Origin: Arcicella gelida
GTDB taxonomy: Bacteria > Bacteroidota > Bacteroidia > Cytophagales > Spirosomataceae
Length of the DNA stretch: 64,000 bases
Direction: 5' to 3'
NCBI RefSeq assembly: GCF_034931025.1
Contig: NZ_JAYGIL010000034.1
Coordinates: 1 to 64,000 of the forward strand
Of the stretch, positions 25,801-34,655 are shown piece by piece (position 1 is the first letter of the stretch; every line of letters starts with the position of its first letter). The notes under the pieces are model-generated. The model saw nothing but the letters and a program-made list of their open reading frames with translations. It was not told the origin of the DNA and made no database searches. Position numbers and translations under genes: made by a program.

Positions 25801-28800
25801 TAACTTCCGAGCATCGGCGTATAATTGATGCCTGTGTTATTTGTGCCTGCACGAGTCGTTTGCGTGTTCGGAGCAACATCTTTAATCGTTTGCGACAAAG
25901 GCGTATTCATTTTCATATTAAAATAAATGCCTCCACCAAAACCTGAACACATTAAAGGAGGCACAACCGCAATACTTGGAGTGAGCAATACGCTGGCATC
26001 TACATATCCATAATAAAAACCTTTATTGCCAAATTGCAAAGTCGCTTTTACGGTGGCTACTTTCGGAATTTTTACTTTGGCAGAACCGATAAAACCTGTT
26101 CCATAAACGGCATCTTCATCAAAAAGGCGAAGTTCTCCTTCAACGGTTGCTGGGCCAACAGCCCCTTTTATCATGATTTTTTCGAGATTGACTTTAGAAA
26201 ATGCGGGCGACATTTTTCCGTTTACGTAGCTGAGTTTTCCCAAAATTTCTACTTTGGTTTCAGCACCGACAATGGTATTATCATCACCGCCGACGTTTAT
26301 TTTTACCCCAAAACCAAAACCGATGGCATCCAAACCTCGGTAAACAAATTTGGGTGGCGTTAATTCAATCGGGAAGCCTACTAAATTGGCTTTGTTTTCA
26401 TCTTCAACAGGCGTGTAAGTAGGGAGAAAATCATCATTGAAAGACGGCCCGCTACTTTGTTTGCCTTTATCTTTTTCGTCTTTTTTATTATCCCACAAAC
26501 CGCCCAAAAGTGTCCATTGTCCTTCGTCCAAATACAGTTCTTTTTCGCCCTGCATGGTTGGTTTTATTTTGGTATTCGATACTCTAAAATGTTCAAATTT
26601 CACCAAAGGAATGGCAATTGGGCTTTTTTGTGATAAACCAATACTGGCAGAACCGCTTAAATCTAAATCTATTTTTTTATTGTCTCCGTTAAATTCAAGC
26701 AAGAAATTAGAGTTTTTATCCAATTTCATTTTTGCCAACATTATCGGTACATCGTAGTTTTCTTTGGCATCAATCACAAACTGCATTGTATCTAAATTAC
26801 TGCGGAGGTTGCAGGAATACGACAAGTAATCGTTACTAATCGGGAATTGAAGTTTGCCTTTCATCATGCCCAACTCAAAGCGATTTTGCACGATTTTGAT
26901 TTTAAAATCATCAATTGAAAAACCCCAATCGCCAATTTTTCCCGTTGAATAATCCACCACTGGTTTATTGGTAGGTTCAATCACGGCAGTGATTTCGTTG
27001 CTATCGTCAATGATAAAATCGCTCGTGATAAAACCCAAACGTTGTTCGTTTGTACCTTTAAGTTTGGTGGGTAATTTTACTTCTGTTTTTTTCATGTAAA
27101 GCCCACGGAAAGTCATTCCACGGTCGCCTTTGTACTCGTCTGGCACATGAAAATCAACAGGATTTCTTTTATCTGAATGGTCATAAAAAGCATTTACGCC
27201 ATTAATGGTAAAATCTTTTAGTCCATCTACCGTAAAACTTGGCATATTTACAGTAGCCACCCAATCGTTCCAAGTCAAGAAATCTGTGACCATTCTTGCC
27301 TTTACGTCGCCAGCGATTACTTTGCCTGTGCCGTCATCCAGTTTTAAGAATGAATCGCCAAAATTCAAATCCATCACGGCATGAACATGTTGTAAACTAT
27401 CGCCTGCAATACGTGCATAAGTACCCGAATCGTCAGGATTTGGATATTTTCCTTGAATAAAATTGAAAGGTAATTCAGGGATTTTAAAATCATCTACCAA
27501 AATCAAATTGGCTTCACCTGCAAAAGCTTTGTTAGGAATCATGCAAACGTCCACTGCTGCCATTGAAAGAAATTGGTTCGCTTCGGGCATTTTTAGGTTG
27601 AACAATGCCCCCATATCTGCCCCATGCGGACTAAAACGCATATAATTGATTCCGATAAAACCTGCCTTTGTTGGTACGCCAACAGGCAATTTCACTGCCA
27701 ATAAAGCATTTACTTTCTGGAGAGAGTTTTCCTCAATGGCATCCACATAACTACCAATATCAAAGCCTTGTCCGCCTTTTGCCAATTGTTTCCAAGTACT
27801 CATTTTGGTAATTTCTTTAGGGTCGGGGAAATTATATTGGGTATTATCGGCTTGGGCATCGCCACTGAAAATTTCATAAGCTACGTTGAAATTGATTTTC
27901 GTAAAAACCACTTTTATCGGGACTGAATTCCAAAATACTCGTCCTTTGCCATCGTAGCCATCTCCATTTTTACTGATTTCATCTACTTTCAGTTCAAATT
28001 TGCCCATTTTCAAGGTTTTGCCTACCAATTCTTCTTGTGGATAAATGGCAGTTTTATCAGCAGGCAATTGGGTGTCTTTACAAGAACTTGCTCCTACCAA
28101 AGCTACTTGTGCTTGGCGTGGCGGTGGTGGCGGTGCAGGAATCGCTGGTGGTATTTCTACATCAAAAGTACAGATTTGACTTTGCCCATCGTTTTGAAAA
28201 ACTGCTTCGCCACTTTGGTCTTTTGCTACTACTCGCCAAACGTATTTACCCACCGTCAATTCTGGTTCGGCTTGGGTGTAATTCAATGAAGTACTTAAAA
28301 TATCTTTTTCAGTGAAGGGATTTCCGACATTAAATTTAATGGCATTGTCCATCGCATCGTTCGGATTTTGTCCTTCAGGTACTTTCAGTAAATAAAAATC
28401 ATATCGAATTTGAGCACCAGAAATATTCCCTACTGGTGGCGACCAAGTAAATACTTGTTGTTGTGGAACGTTCTCACGTTTGATCATTTTGTAACCACAA
28501 GAAGGCAAAGTAAGGCGTGGAGGTTCTACAAAAGTCAAAGGAATACTTTGGCATTGCCCCGAAAGATTTTGAAAACTTTCTACATTGGCATCATAAGGCA
28601 CTGCGTAGACACAAAAATCATAATATCCTTGTGGAAAAATCCCTGAAAGTACAATTTGGTCTTTTGTTGCTTTATCAAAACCTACTACTTGCGTATTGTT
28701 AGCATCAATAAAGCCACTATTTTCTTGTCCAAAATTTACTTGTAAAGGTTGCCCAACTGGATTTAATAAAAGAGGAACATTGGGTTTGTAATTGGCGGAC

Positions 28801-29048
28801 GTAAAAATCCGTCCTCCAGTAGAACGATTGGTGATTTGCCCCACAATTTTGATGGGCGTATTCACAGGTTCACCATTATTTGTGATTAAAACAATGGCCG
28901 CTTGTTTGTTAGGATTATCCACAAAGTCAACCACTCTGGGGCTAAATGGAGGCGAAAGTATCAGTTGAACTGTTACTTTTAATTGTTGAGCTTGCACCTT
29001 TTGAAAGCCCACAAGCAAGAGCAATAAGTAAATGAGTATTCGTTTCAT
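22812..29048 (-). CDS. Giant secreted protein (~2,078 aa), TANFOR-like N-terminus, unknown function
   Basis: The start is taken at MKRILIYLLLLLVGFQKVQA, a clean signal peptide; an in-frame ATG 15 codons earlier overlaps the previous gene and is less likely. The N-terminal ~320 residues (LKVTVQLILSPPFSPRVVDF, GYYDFCVYAVPYD, PPRLTLPSCG, FTWSPPVGNISGAQIRYDF, GKYVWRVVAKDQSG) are of a type I tentatively match to TANFOR domains of Bacteroidota. A proline-rich linker (~317-325) follows, then a ~1,100-residue beta-rich stretch of repeated DMNADVEV/LVNG-type segments, an Ig-like region (~1470-1560, ISELSPKKGEKEVDTNGDLQ) and a C-terminal part ending VAGYFSNPACFYCD with two cysteines. No secretion-type C-terminal domain or protease motif. 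Its barrel partner gene is directly upstream. Confidence 0.8.
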   Translation of the reverse strand: MKRILIYLLLLLVGFQKVQAQQLKVTVQLILSPPFSPRVVDFVDNPNKQAAIVLITNNGEPVNTPIKIVGQITNRSTGGRIFTSANYKPNVPLLLNPVGQPLQVNFGQENSGFIDANNTQVVGFDKATKDQIVLSGIFPQGYYDFCVYAVPYDANVESFQNLSGQCQSIPLTFVEPPRLTLPSCGYKMIKRENVPQQQVFTWSPPVGNISGAQIRYDFYLLKVPEGQNPNDAMDNAIKFNVGNPFTEKDILSTSLNYTQAEPELTVGKYVWRVVAKDQSGEAVFQNDGQSQICTFDVEIPPAIPAPPPPPRQAQVALVGASSCKDTQLPADKTAIYPQEELVGKTLKMGKFELKVDEISKNGDGYDGKGRVFWNSVPIKVVFTKINFNVAYEIFSGDAQADNTQYNFPDPKEITKMSTWKQLAKGGQGFDIGSYVDAIEENSLQKVNALLAVKLPVGVPTKAGFIGINYMRFSPHGADMGALFNLKMPEANQFLSMAAVDVCMIPNKAFAGEANLILVDDFKIPELPFNFIQGKYPNPDDSGTYARIAGDSLQHVHAVMDLNFGDSFLKLDDGTGKVIAGDVKARMVTDFLTWNDWVATVNMPSFTVDGLKDFTINGVNAFYDHSDKRNPVDFHVPDEYKGDRGMTFRGLYMKKTEVKLPTKLKGTNEQRLGFITSDFIIDDSNEITAVIEPTNKPVVDYSTGKIGDWGFSIDDFKIKIVQNRFELGMMKGKLQFPISNDYLSYSCNLRSNLDTMQFVIDAKENYDVPIMLAKMKLDKNSNFLLEFNGDNKKIDLDLSGSASIGLSQKSPIAIPLVKFEHFRVSNTKIKPTMQGEKELYLDEGQWTLLGGLWDNKKDEKDKGKQSSGPSFNDDFLPTYTPVEDENKANLVGFPIELTPPKFVYRGLDAIGFGFGVKINVGGDDNTIVGAETKVEILGKLSYVNGKMSPAFSKVNLEKIMIKGAVGPATVEGELRLFDEDAVYGTGFIGSAKVKIPKVATVKATLQFGNKGFYYGYVDASVLLTPSIAVVPPLMCSGFGGGIYFNMKMNTPLSQTIKDVAPNTQTTRAGTNNTGINYTPMLGSYGIKANVYMSLADKKMILANLGIEASIANGAFSNFTASGKAKVLSLDEDPTRNGQCLLMAQTSVTITPSSFDMNADVEVEPIPGFPKVVVPFRMHFADTWHVKIGDPADGKQKVEFKLLQVGSEDDALYAYLAAKAYFAFGNDIGGIPNLPSEVQTFLLAKENVNDNRNDVVDAAKTKGEMQFNEDGEPIGNPLTFRLLAGARVDGRLKVAVGPLSADATLIAGFDAALSKGLKCNGQEIVGLYGWYANAQIYAYANGKVSVAGKVFGKRFNVKLMDLTAGALLWGGLPEPTWGEGRLRVKGEVLAGLVKVDTDFDFDFGQKCKPVFNGDPLADIKVISELSPKKGEKEVDTNGDLQAVFNMSMDTDYSIALPDGQPRTYYFTAQEYSLTNQKTHEKFAAIGAKQWVNNNEQLILPLNGHLKSETNYAFKVQVRLWERVNGGLENPYIDETGVREQRFEEAENIFTSGKQPDFVRWEDVAYTWPMDGQNYFLKNQTTKAVISGDIPDELLEGINANNFLQKEYDFKAYFIAENGSDTLKTAIQYQAPSAGSQGEILADIPVGLQNSKVYRLELHKIKIKKYEVANFTNAIQRTYQNAGSGNNAAAYQIRFNALKPLDKKAAQNDKVMFSLAFKTSQYNTFQEKMAATTFQNGKYEDEITPQSNAYLFIKAVPTDGTENFEDEEMKEHKFSSRGALQPALLTVNTPAFSQGTSEFDRFANSNIYSILTEIQYGYVGQVSPNYNDLRNIAYQPSKSVVMGRAFILGNIGVRDPFNGNISDILNGNNTNTKDENGLGSSIGSASSKMISMDASISKTVASQMVFLSGIYGFAINDAPTKPYQFTIKSDFIAYNDFMAVRSFGERVQRVRSMYQQYFGNNWRTQMGKTGNTEISFASKTVGITASYAGLLNNPATFDRFGDYTSVDYYIFKKRKNGSTVKVNLTYQPYPGANQVTVTKDIQLGASPISLPPVSNQAIPANIPNARVAGYFSNPACFYCDR

Positions 29049-29067
29049 CTTACTGTTGTTTATTATT

Positions 29068-30759
29068 TTAAAATGAAATACCATAACCAGCATTCATATA
29101 TAATTCTGAGAAATTTCTGCGTTCGTTTTTATTGTCGGAATTGACAATCGTTGAAAGACTTACATTGAATTGTTGTTTTTTAGTCAAGCGATAAGTACCG
29201 TTCAAACGTGCATTGAAAGTACTTCCTGTATTTACTTGTTCCTGTGCATTTTGGGTATAATTCAGTGAAAGCGAAGTATTAAAATTATTCTTTTTACTTC
29301 CTCTTTGTGCAGCAAATGAAACGCCCATTGATGAGGTATTATAAATTGGCAAAAGGTTGCGAATGAATAATAAACCGGGCGTAAAAGTCATTTTCCGTGT
29401 CGGCATTCCATAACTGTAAGTCAGCGAGCCAAAGATGTTATTGAAGTCTGTGCGTACTTTTGAAATGGTGTTTAAATCGTTAGCATTTTGATAGGAAAGT
29501 ACTCCATTTACGGCATGAGAAACCGTTCCAGAAGTTTTAAACCAACGGGGAGCAATCATCAAACTTTGGTTCAGTTGTGAGATTTTTACGGTATCAATAA
29601 TCTGATTGGGGATGTTTTGTGAAGTACCATAATTTGAATAATTCACAGACAGACCGAGCGTTCGAGAAAACTGAATATTCAAATTGGCTGAACCAATATT
29701 GCGTGTAGTAGTGTATTCTTTTAGTTTGCTGACATTATCTTTCTGGATTCCATAAGTACCTGATAATTGTAATTTGCCTTGTAAAGCCGAAATGGAAGCA
29801 GCACCCGAATATTCTTCCATATCTGTATTAAAAAAATACGCTCCCATCGACTGGTAATCAGCAGAAATCAATTTGTATTGTCCTTGAATACTAAAAGTAT
29901 TGAACTGCAAACCAAGCGTAGTTTCGCCAGCCCAGCCGAGTGAAGTACCTTTTCGGATGTCCACAATTTTGGTAATGAAGGAATACTTTTCTAAATCTTG
30001 CTGGTCAACCATTTCACGACGCACATCACGAGTGTATAAACTCACGCCAACATCACTTTTCCAAAAAAAGTGTTTGAAAAAAAGAAATTGCTGAGAAATA
30101 CCAACTACTGTATTTTCATCAGGCGTTACTTTGCCGAAATCAGCAGGGAAAGTAACAGATTTTTCATTGTCTTTAATTTTTAAGAAAGTAATATCAAAAT
30201 GATTTTGTGTAGTGCCAAAACCCAATTTTGCAGCAAACCCATTACGTTGATAAGCAGGCGTTAGCCCGTTTGGTAAATTTGGATTCGTTGGATTATTGCT
30301 GTCTAAATAGCCAATTTCTGCTTTTTGAAATTGTCCATAAATCACCGCAAAGCGAAGTTTGCCCGGATTCAATTCCAAACCAGCTCCATTAAAAAGCCTT
30401 CCACCCAAAGTATAAGGCGAAAACATCAAGTTTCTGTAACCCAAATGAAGCTTTGCCCATTTGTAGCTTGGACTTACACCAAATTGTTGAAATGGCCCAG
30501 CAAGCGAGCGAGATTGTTTGTTCAGTAAAAAGAAAAAAGGTAATTGAACGCCATAAAGATTGAGCGTTGGCGAAGCACTGAGTGTCCAAGAGAAAGGATC
30601 GAGACGAGTTTTTCCGCCCGATAAACTATTGTAAGTACCAATATTAACATTAATTCCTCCTGAAACCGAAATCGGTTTTTGATTTTTCAAGTTATTAAGG
30701 TCTTGTGAAAAACCTTTTTGCATGAAACACAGAAAAATAAAGAGGTATATTTTTTTCAT
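29068..30759 (-). CDS. Outer membrane beta-barrel protein, partner of the giant protein
   Basis: A ~563-residue protein with signal peptide (KKIYLFIFLCFMQKGFSQ). The rest is almost all amphipathic beta-strands with aromatic girdles (GGINVNIGTYNSLSGG, PFSWTLSASPTLNLYGVQLP, SPSYKWAKLHLGYRNLMFSP) and it ends LYMNAGYGISF, the terminal Phe of a barrel. About 20 or more strands are expected. I know no named family with confidence. The gene follows the LuxR-type regulator by 126 bases and precedes the giant-protein gene by 19 bases, so the barrel and the giant protein probably work together, for example in anchoring or export. Confidence 0.8.
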   Translation of the reverse strand: MKKIYLFIFLCFMQKGFSQDLNNLKNQKPISVSGGINVNIGTYNSLSGGKTRLDPFSWTLSASPTLNLYGVQLPFFFLLNKQSRSLAGPFQQFGVSPSYKWAKLHLGYRNLMFSPYTLGGRLFNGAGLELNPGKLRFAVIYGQFQKAEIGYLDSNNPTNPNLPNGLTPAYQRNGFAAKLGFGTTQNHFDITFLKIKDNEKSVTFPADFGKVTPDENTVVGISQQFLFFKHFFWKSDVGVSLYTRDVRREMVDQQDLEKYSFITKIVDIRKGTSLGWAGETTLGLQFNTFSIQGQYKLISADYQSMGAYFFNTDMEEYSGAASISALQGKLQLSGTYGIQKDNVSKLKEYTTTRNIGSANLNIQFSRTLGLSVNYSNYGTSQNIPNQIIDTVKISQLNQSLMIAPRWFKTSGTVSHAVNGVLSYQNANDLNTISKVRTDFNNIFGSLTYSYGMPTRKMTFTPGLLFIRNLLPIYNTSSMGVSFAAQRGSKKNNFNTSLSLNYTQNAQEQVNTGSTFNARLNGTYRLTKKQQFNVSLSTIVNSDNKNERRNFSELYMNAGYGISF

Positions 30760-30885
30760 CACCATTGATGTTTAAGCGTTGTTTTTACAACTGCAATACA
30801 CATCAAAATTGAAAAATTAGCAGGAAGCTATCAATAGCACTTTTGGGGGATGACGGAGAATGAAAAAGAGAAGATTGGCTCAAAT

Positions 30886-31518
30886 TTATTCAAAAAGTCG
30901 CATTCGTAAAGCTTTGGCAACGGCTTCGTTACCATTATTTACGTGCATTTTTTCATAAATATTTTTTAAGTGCGAGCGAACGGTTTCAACAGAAATAGAA
31001 AAGTCATGAGCAATCATTTTATAAGTATGCCCTTTTATCAGCAACTCTAGCACTTGCATTTCACGAGGAGTAAGCCCTAAATCGCTAGGAATTTTACGTT
31101 CTACTTTGAAGGTTTCTAATACTCTTCGGGCAATTTCTGGCGTCATCGGCGCACCGCCAGAAGCCACATTTTCGATGGCATCAATGATTTGTAAGGGTGA
31201 GGTTTTCTTCAATAAATAGCCATTTGCTCCCGAACGTAAACAAGCCATGAGTCGCTCGTCGTCGTCAAAAACAGTAAACATCAGCACAAATACTTCTGGA
31301 AAATGCCTTTTTACTTTTTCTACGCCAATAATTCCACCTTCTCCCGGCATATCAATGTCCATTAAAATAACGGTTGGCACTAGGTTTTTTACTTGTTCTA
31401 TTACTTTATCACAATTTCCAAAACCGCCTACAACGTTCATATTGGGCATTCCTTTCAAGAGTAATTCTAGGGAATTTCTCAGTCTTTCATTGTCTTCATA
31501 AATCAAGATTTGATGCAT
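30886..31518 (-). CDS. NarL/LuxR-type response regulator
   Basis: A 210-residue DNA-binding regulator. The start is set at MHQILIYEDNERLRNSLELL because the receiver domain begins there; an upstream in-frame ATG adds 25 residues of low-quality sequence. Receiver: DD-like acidic pair (YEDN), phosphoacceptor in VILMDIDMPG (~D54), FTVFDDDERL and the conserved Lys in GYLLKKTSPL. C-terminal LuxR helix-turn-helix: LGLTPREMQVLELLIKGHTY, KMIAHDFSISVETVRSHLKN, IYEKMHV. It is the partner of the propeller kinase encoded just upstream (gap of 133 bases) and probably controls the barrel/giant/FN3 genes that follow. Confidence 0.93.
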   Translation of the reverse strand: MHQILIYEDNERLRNSLELLLKGMPNMNVVGGFGNCDKVIEQVKNLVPTVILMDIDMPGEGGIIGVEKVKRHFPEVFVLMFTVFDDDERLMACLRSGANGYLLKKTSPLQIIDAIENVASGGAPMTPEIARRVLETFKVERKIPSDLGLTPREMQVLELLIKGHTYKMIAHDFSISVETVRSHLKNIYEKMHVNNGNEAVAKALRMRLFE

Positions 31519-31651
31519 TTTCTTGGCAGATTGTTTAAAATTAGGAGTCAGGATTATTGATGTGTTTTTGAATGATGATTCTTTTTCACTCAAAGTAAAT
31601 CAATTTTGTGGTTTAAAATAAAAACAAATTACGCCATCAATATCGCCAAAG

Positions 31652-34636
31652 TCAATCCCCTATTTGTGTGAGAGAAACCACTAATTTAACCTCCGTACCA
31701 ATACCTATTTTTGAGTAAACGGTCAGTTTACCTTTCATTTTACTGGCTCTGGCTCGCATATTTCGTAATCCGTTGCCTTCAATGTTGGTATTTTCGAATC
31801 CTTTTCCATCATCTCGAACAATTAATTCCAAATTGCCTTTTACTTTCAAAATCGAGATTTTCACTTGTTTGCATTCAGAATACTTGGCTAAATTATTCAC
31901 GGCTTCTTTAGCAATGAGTAAAAGATTTCTCCTAAAATCCATTGAAAGTTTTAAATGACCGATTGAATCATCTACTTCAAATTCATAATTGATTCCTTTA
32001 GCTTCAAAAATTTCAGCACCAATTCTTCGGATTCTTGCTGTTAGCTGCCCAACTGTGTCACGGTCGGAACGCAAACTCCAAACAATTTCTTCTAATTTAT
32101 TTTGTAGCGAAGACGTATCTTCCAAAATCGTATTCAAATATTTCTGAGCAGTTGGTGAGTCTTTTACTTGATGTTGAACTAAGGTAGAAAGAATGGAAAT
32201 ACTACTTAAAGTTGCGCCAACATCATCATGCAAATCTGCTGAAATTTCGGTTCTGAGTTGTTCAATTTTCAAGATTTGATTAATTCTGTAGCGATAAAAA
32301 ACATAAGCTATCAACGACAAACACATCAAAATCAACAACTTAAACCAGATTGTTTCTATAAAACTCGGCTCAATGGTGAAGGTAATCAGGTACGGTTTTT
32401 TACTCCAAACGCCATGATTTGTACCAATTGAAACTTCTAATTGATAAGTATTGGGTTGTAAATCAACAAAAACGAGTCGATTATTCGTGCCATTATTCAC
32501 CCAATTTTGATTAATACCAAGCAAGCGATACCGAAATTGATTTTTTGCTGCTGGAGCAAAATTTAAGGGTGAAAAACTCAGACTTAAATTGTTTTGGTAA
32601 CGCAACAATTTAACTAAAGCTGATTGATTTGAAATCTTTGTACCACCCAGTGTTTCAAAAGTACTCAGGAATACGGCTGGCTCTTCGCTTTTGGCAAGTT
32701 CATTAATTTTTAAAATATTGATGCCATTCTTCTGCCCTATCCACAATTTACTTTCATTATCTAACAAAAAACCGTTGCTGGTATTATTACTAATTAAACC
32801 ATCTTCTTCGATAAATTTCGCATATTGTTTGAAATCTGGACTAAAACGAAGTAAACCATCAAAAGTACCGACCCAAATACTTCCTTGACTGTCAACATCT
32901 ATTTTGGCAAAATAATCATCAGGAAAATTATCTTTTGCTTTATTGACTTCCAATTCCGACAAAATTTTCCCTTCGTTATCCAGCACATTAAAACCACCGT
33001 AGCCTGAAGCAAATATTTGATGATTCCGATTAGCCAATGCCAAAAAGTAATCTCCAATAAATTGATTATGCCTTTTGATATTCTGCTTTAAATCAGCCAC
33101 TTGTATAAATCCTTGTTTCTTTTCATCAAAATAACAGATTCCAAAACCAGGAGAATACCACGAAGCTAACCAGACTTTCCCATCATCTGATAGCAACATA
33201 TCATTGACAAGACTTTTTGTCCAAAATTCATTCTTTACTTTATCGTTCCATAACTTCAACGTTTGTTGTTCAGGATAAGAAAATACTTGTATAGGCTGAT
33301 ATTCTGAACTTAACCAAACCTGATTTTTACGATTGATACAAATAACCTTAATATTGGAAGAAATCGAAGGAAAAATTCGTTTCAATGCTTTCCCATTTTT
33401 CGGTAATTGATAGATGCCTTTTGTGGTAGCAAGCAATAAATCACCTTCTTGCGTTATTGCCATTTTATTGACGGAAACTTCTGAAGGTAAATCTAATTTC
33501 GTGAACGTGCCATTTTGTTGATGATACTTCAAAATCCCCGAATGCGACAAACCCAAGTAGATTTCTTTGGAATTTGGTTTCAAAAAAGCATTAATCGTTA
33601 CTGGTAGCTGTACTACTGAAGGAGGGATAAAAATTGTTTCACAACTTTTTTTCCCATTCTGATATTTCAATAAACCAGCGTCACTAGCAATCCATATTTT
33701 TTGTAATTGATTGTCTAAATAAAGAGCTGTAAATCGTGGTTTTATTTGACTAAATTGGTCGATATACGAAAATTTTTGGCTGAAAATATCGAAAGTATAT
33801 AAACCACCCGAAGTAGCCACCAAACACTTTTGTAAACCTAAATCTTTATAAAAAAGCACATCATTGATTTCGGTATCGTTTAATCCTTCTTGATACTCCT
33901 GAATACTTTTCGTATTGATATTCAAGGCAATAAGCTTTTTTTGCAAAGTACCTAAGTAAAAAGAATTCCCATATTCTGCAATTGTCCTTAAAGTAATTGA
34001 CTTAGGAAAGGTTTTAAAAAGTACAGGTTTTCTACGTTTTTCATCAAAAAAATAAAGCTTATTCAATGCCAAAATCCATACTTTTTGTTGGCTATCTTGA
34101 AAAAAACGAATAGAAGTAACGTCTTCAGCGGTATTGGTGAAAAGTCTGAATAAATGCCAACGTTTATTTTTTTCGTCATAAAACTTGGCGTGATGAAAAT
34201 CACCACACCAAATTCTCTTTTTAGCATCTACAAAAACATTATTGAAATGGTCATTATCAGGATTATCATCCGACCATTTGGGAGAAGCAATTTCAGTAGC
34301 AGTAAGCGTTTCAGTATTAATATTAAAAATACCAGTTGATGAAAGCGAAACAATCAAATGCTGGTCATCAAGTAGGCTGATTTTTTCTGCAAAAGCTTTT
34401 GGACCAATACTCAAAAACTCATACCCATCATAGCGAAATAATCCTTTTCTGGTAGCCAGCCACAAAAAGGCTTTTTTGTCTTTCGCCAAATGATATACTT
34501 CGTTGGTTGGCAAACCGTCTTTGGTAGAAATAGTTTCAAGCTCATTGACCTTGATTTGAGCAACGTTTTTTTGTATATTTTTCAAATAGAAAAACAAAAA
34601 AAAGATTACACAAATAAAAGGCTTACTGTACATCAT
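31652..34636 (-). CDS. Propeller-type sensor histidine kinase
   Basis: A 994-residue membrane sensor. Signal/anchor (PFICVIFFLFFYLKNI) at the N-terminus, then two seven-bladed Reg_prop propellers in the periplasm (blade marks: TKDGLPTNEVYHLAKDKKAF, LWLATRKGLFRYDG, IWVGTFDGLLRFSPDF, LWIGQKNGINILKI), a Y_Y_Y domain (~680-760, FRYRLLGINQNWVNNGTNNR), one transmembrane helix (~770-785, LLILMCLSLIAYVF), a HisKA_3 dimerisation domain with the phospho-His in SADLHDDVGATLSS (~803) and HATPase_c (VRDDGKGFENTNIEGNGLRN). It phosphorylates the adjacent LuxR-type regulator. It starts 19 bases after the nitrilase gene, so it may be co-transcribed with that operon. Confidence 0.93.
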   Translation of the reverse strand: MMYSKPFICVIFFLFFYLKNIQKNVAQIKVNELETISTKDGLPTNEVYHLAKDKKAFLWLATRKGLFRYDGYEFLSIGPKAFAEKISLLDDQHLIVSLSSTGIFNINTETLTATEIASPKWSDDNPDNDHFNNVFVDAKKRIWCGDFHHAKFYDEKNKRWHLFRLFTNTAEDVTSIRFFQDSQQKVWILALNKLYFFDEKRRKPVLFKTFPKSITLRTIAEYGNSFYLGTLQKKLIALNINTKSIQEYQEGLNDTEINDVLFYKDLGLQKCLVATSGGLYTFDIFSQKFSYIDQFSQIKPRFTALYLDNQLQKIWIASDAGLLKYQNGKKSCETIFIPPSVVQLPVTINAFLKPNSKEIYLGLSHSGILKYHQQNGTFTKLDLPSEVSVNKMAITQEGDLLLATTKGIYQLPKNGKALKRIFPSISSNIKVICINRKNQVWLSSEYQPIQVFSYPEQQTLKLWNDKVKNEFWTKSLVNDMLLSDDGKVWLASWYSPGFGICYFDEKKQGFIQVADLKQNIKRHNQFIGDYFLALANRNHQIFASGYGGFNVLDNEGKILSELEVNKAKDNFPDDYFAKIDVDSQGSIWVGTFDGLLRFSPDFKQYAKFIEEDGLISNNTSNGFLLDNESKLWIGQKNGINILKINELAKSEEPAVFLSTFETLGGTKISNQSALVKLLRYQNNLSLSFSPLNFAPAAKNQFRYRLLGINQNWVNNGTNNRLVFVDLQPNTYQLEVSIGTNHGVWSKKPYLITFTIEPSFIETIWFKLLILMCLSLIAYVFYRYRINQILKIEQLRTEISADLHDDVGATLSSISILSTLVQHQVKDSPTAQKYLNTILEDTSSLQNKLEEIVWSLRSDRDTVGQLTARIRRIGAEIFEAKGINYEFEVDDSIGHLKLSMDFRRNLLLIAKEAVNNLAKYSECKQVKISILKVKGNLELIVRDDGKGFENTNIEGNGLRNMRARASKMKGKLTVYSKIGIGTEVKLVVSLTQIGD

Positions 34637-34655
34637 CTAGTTTTAAATAAAAACT

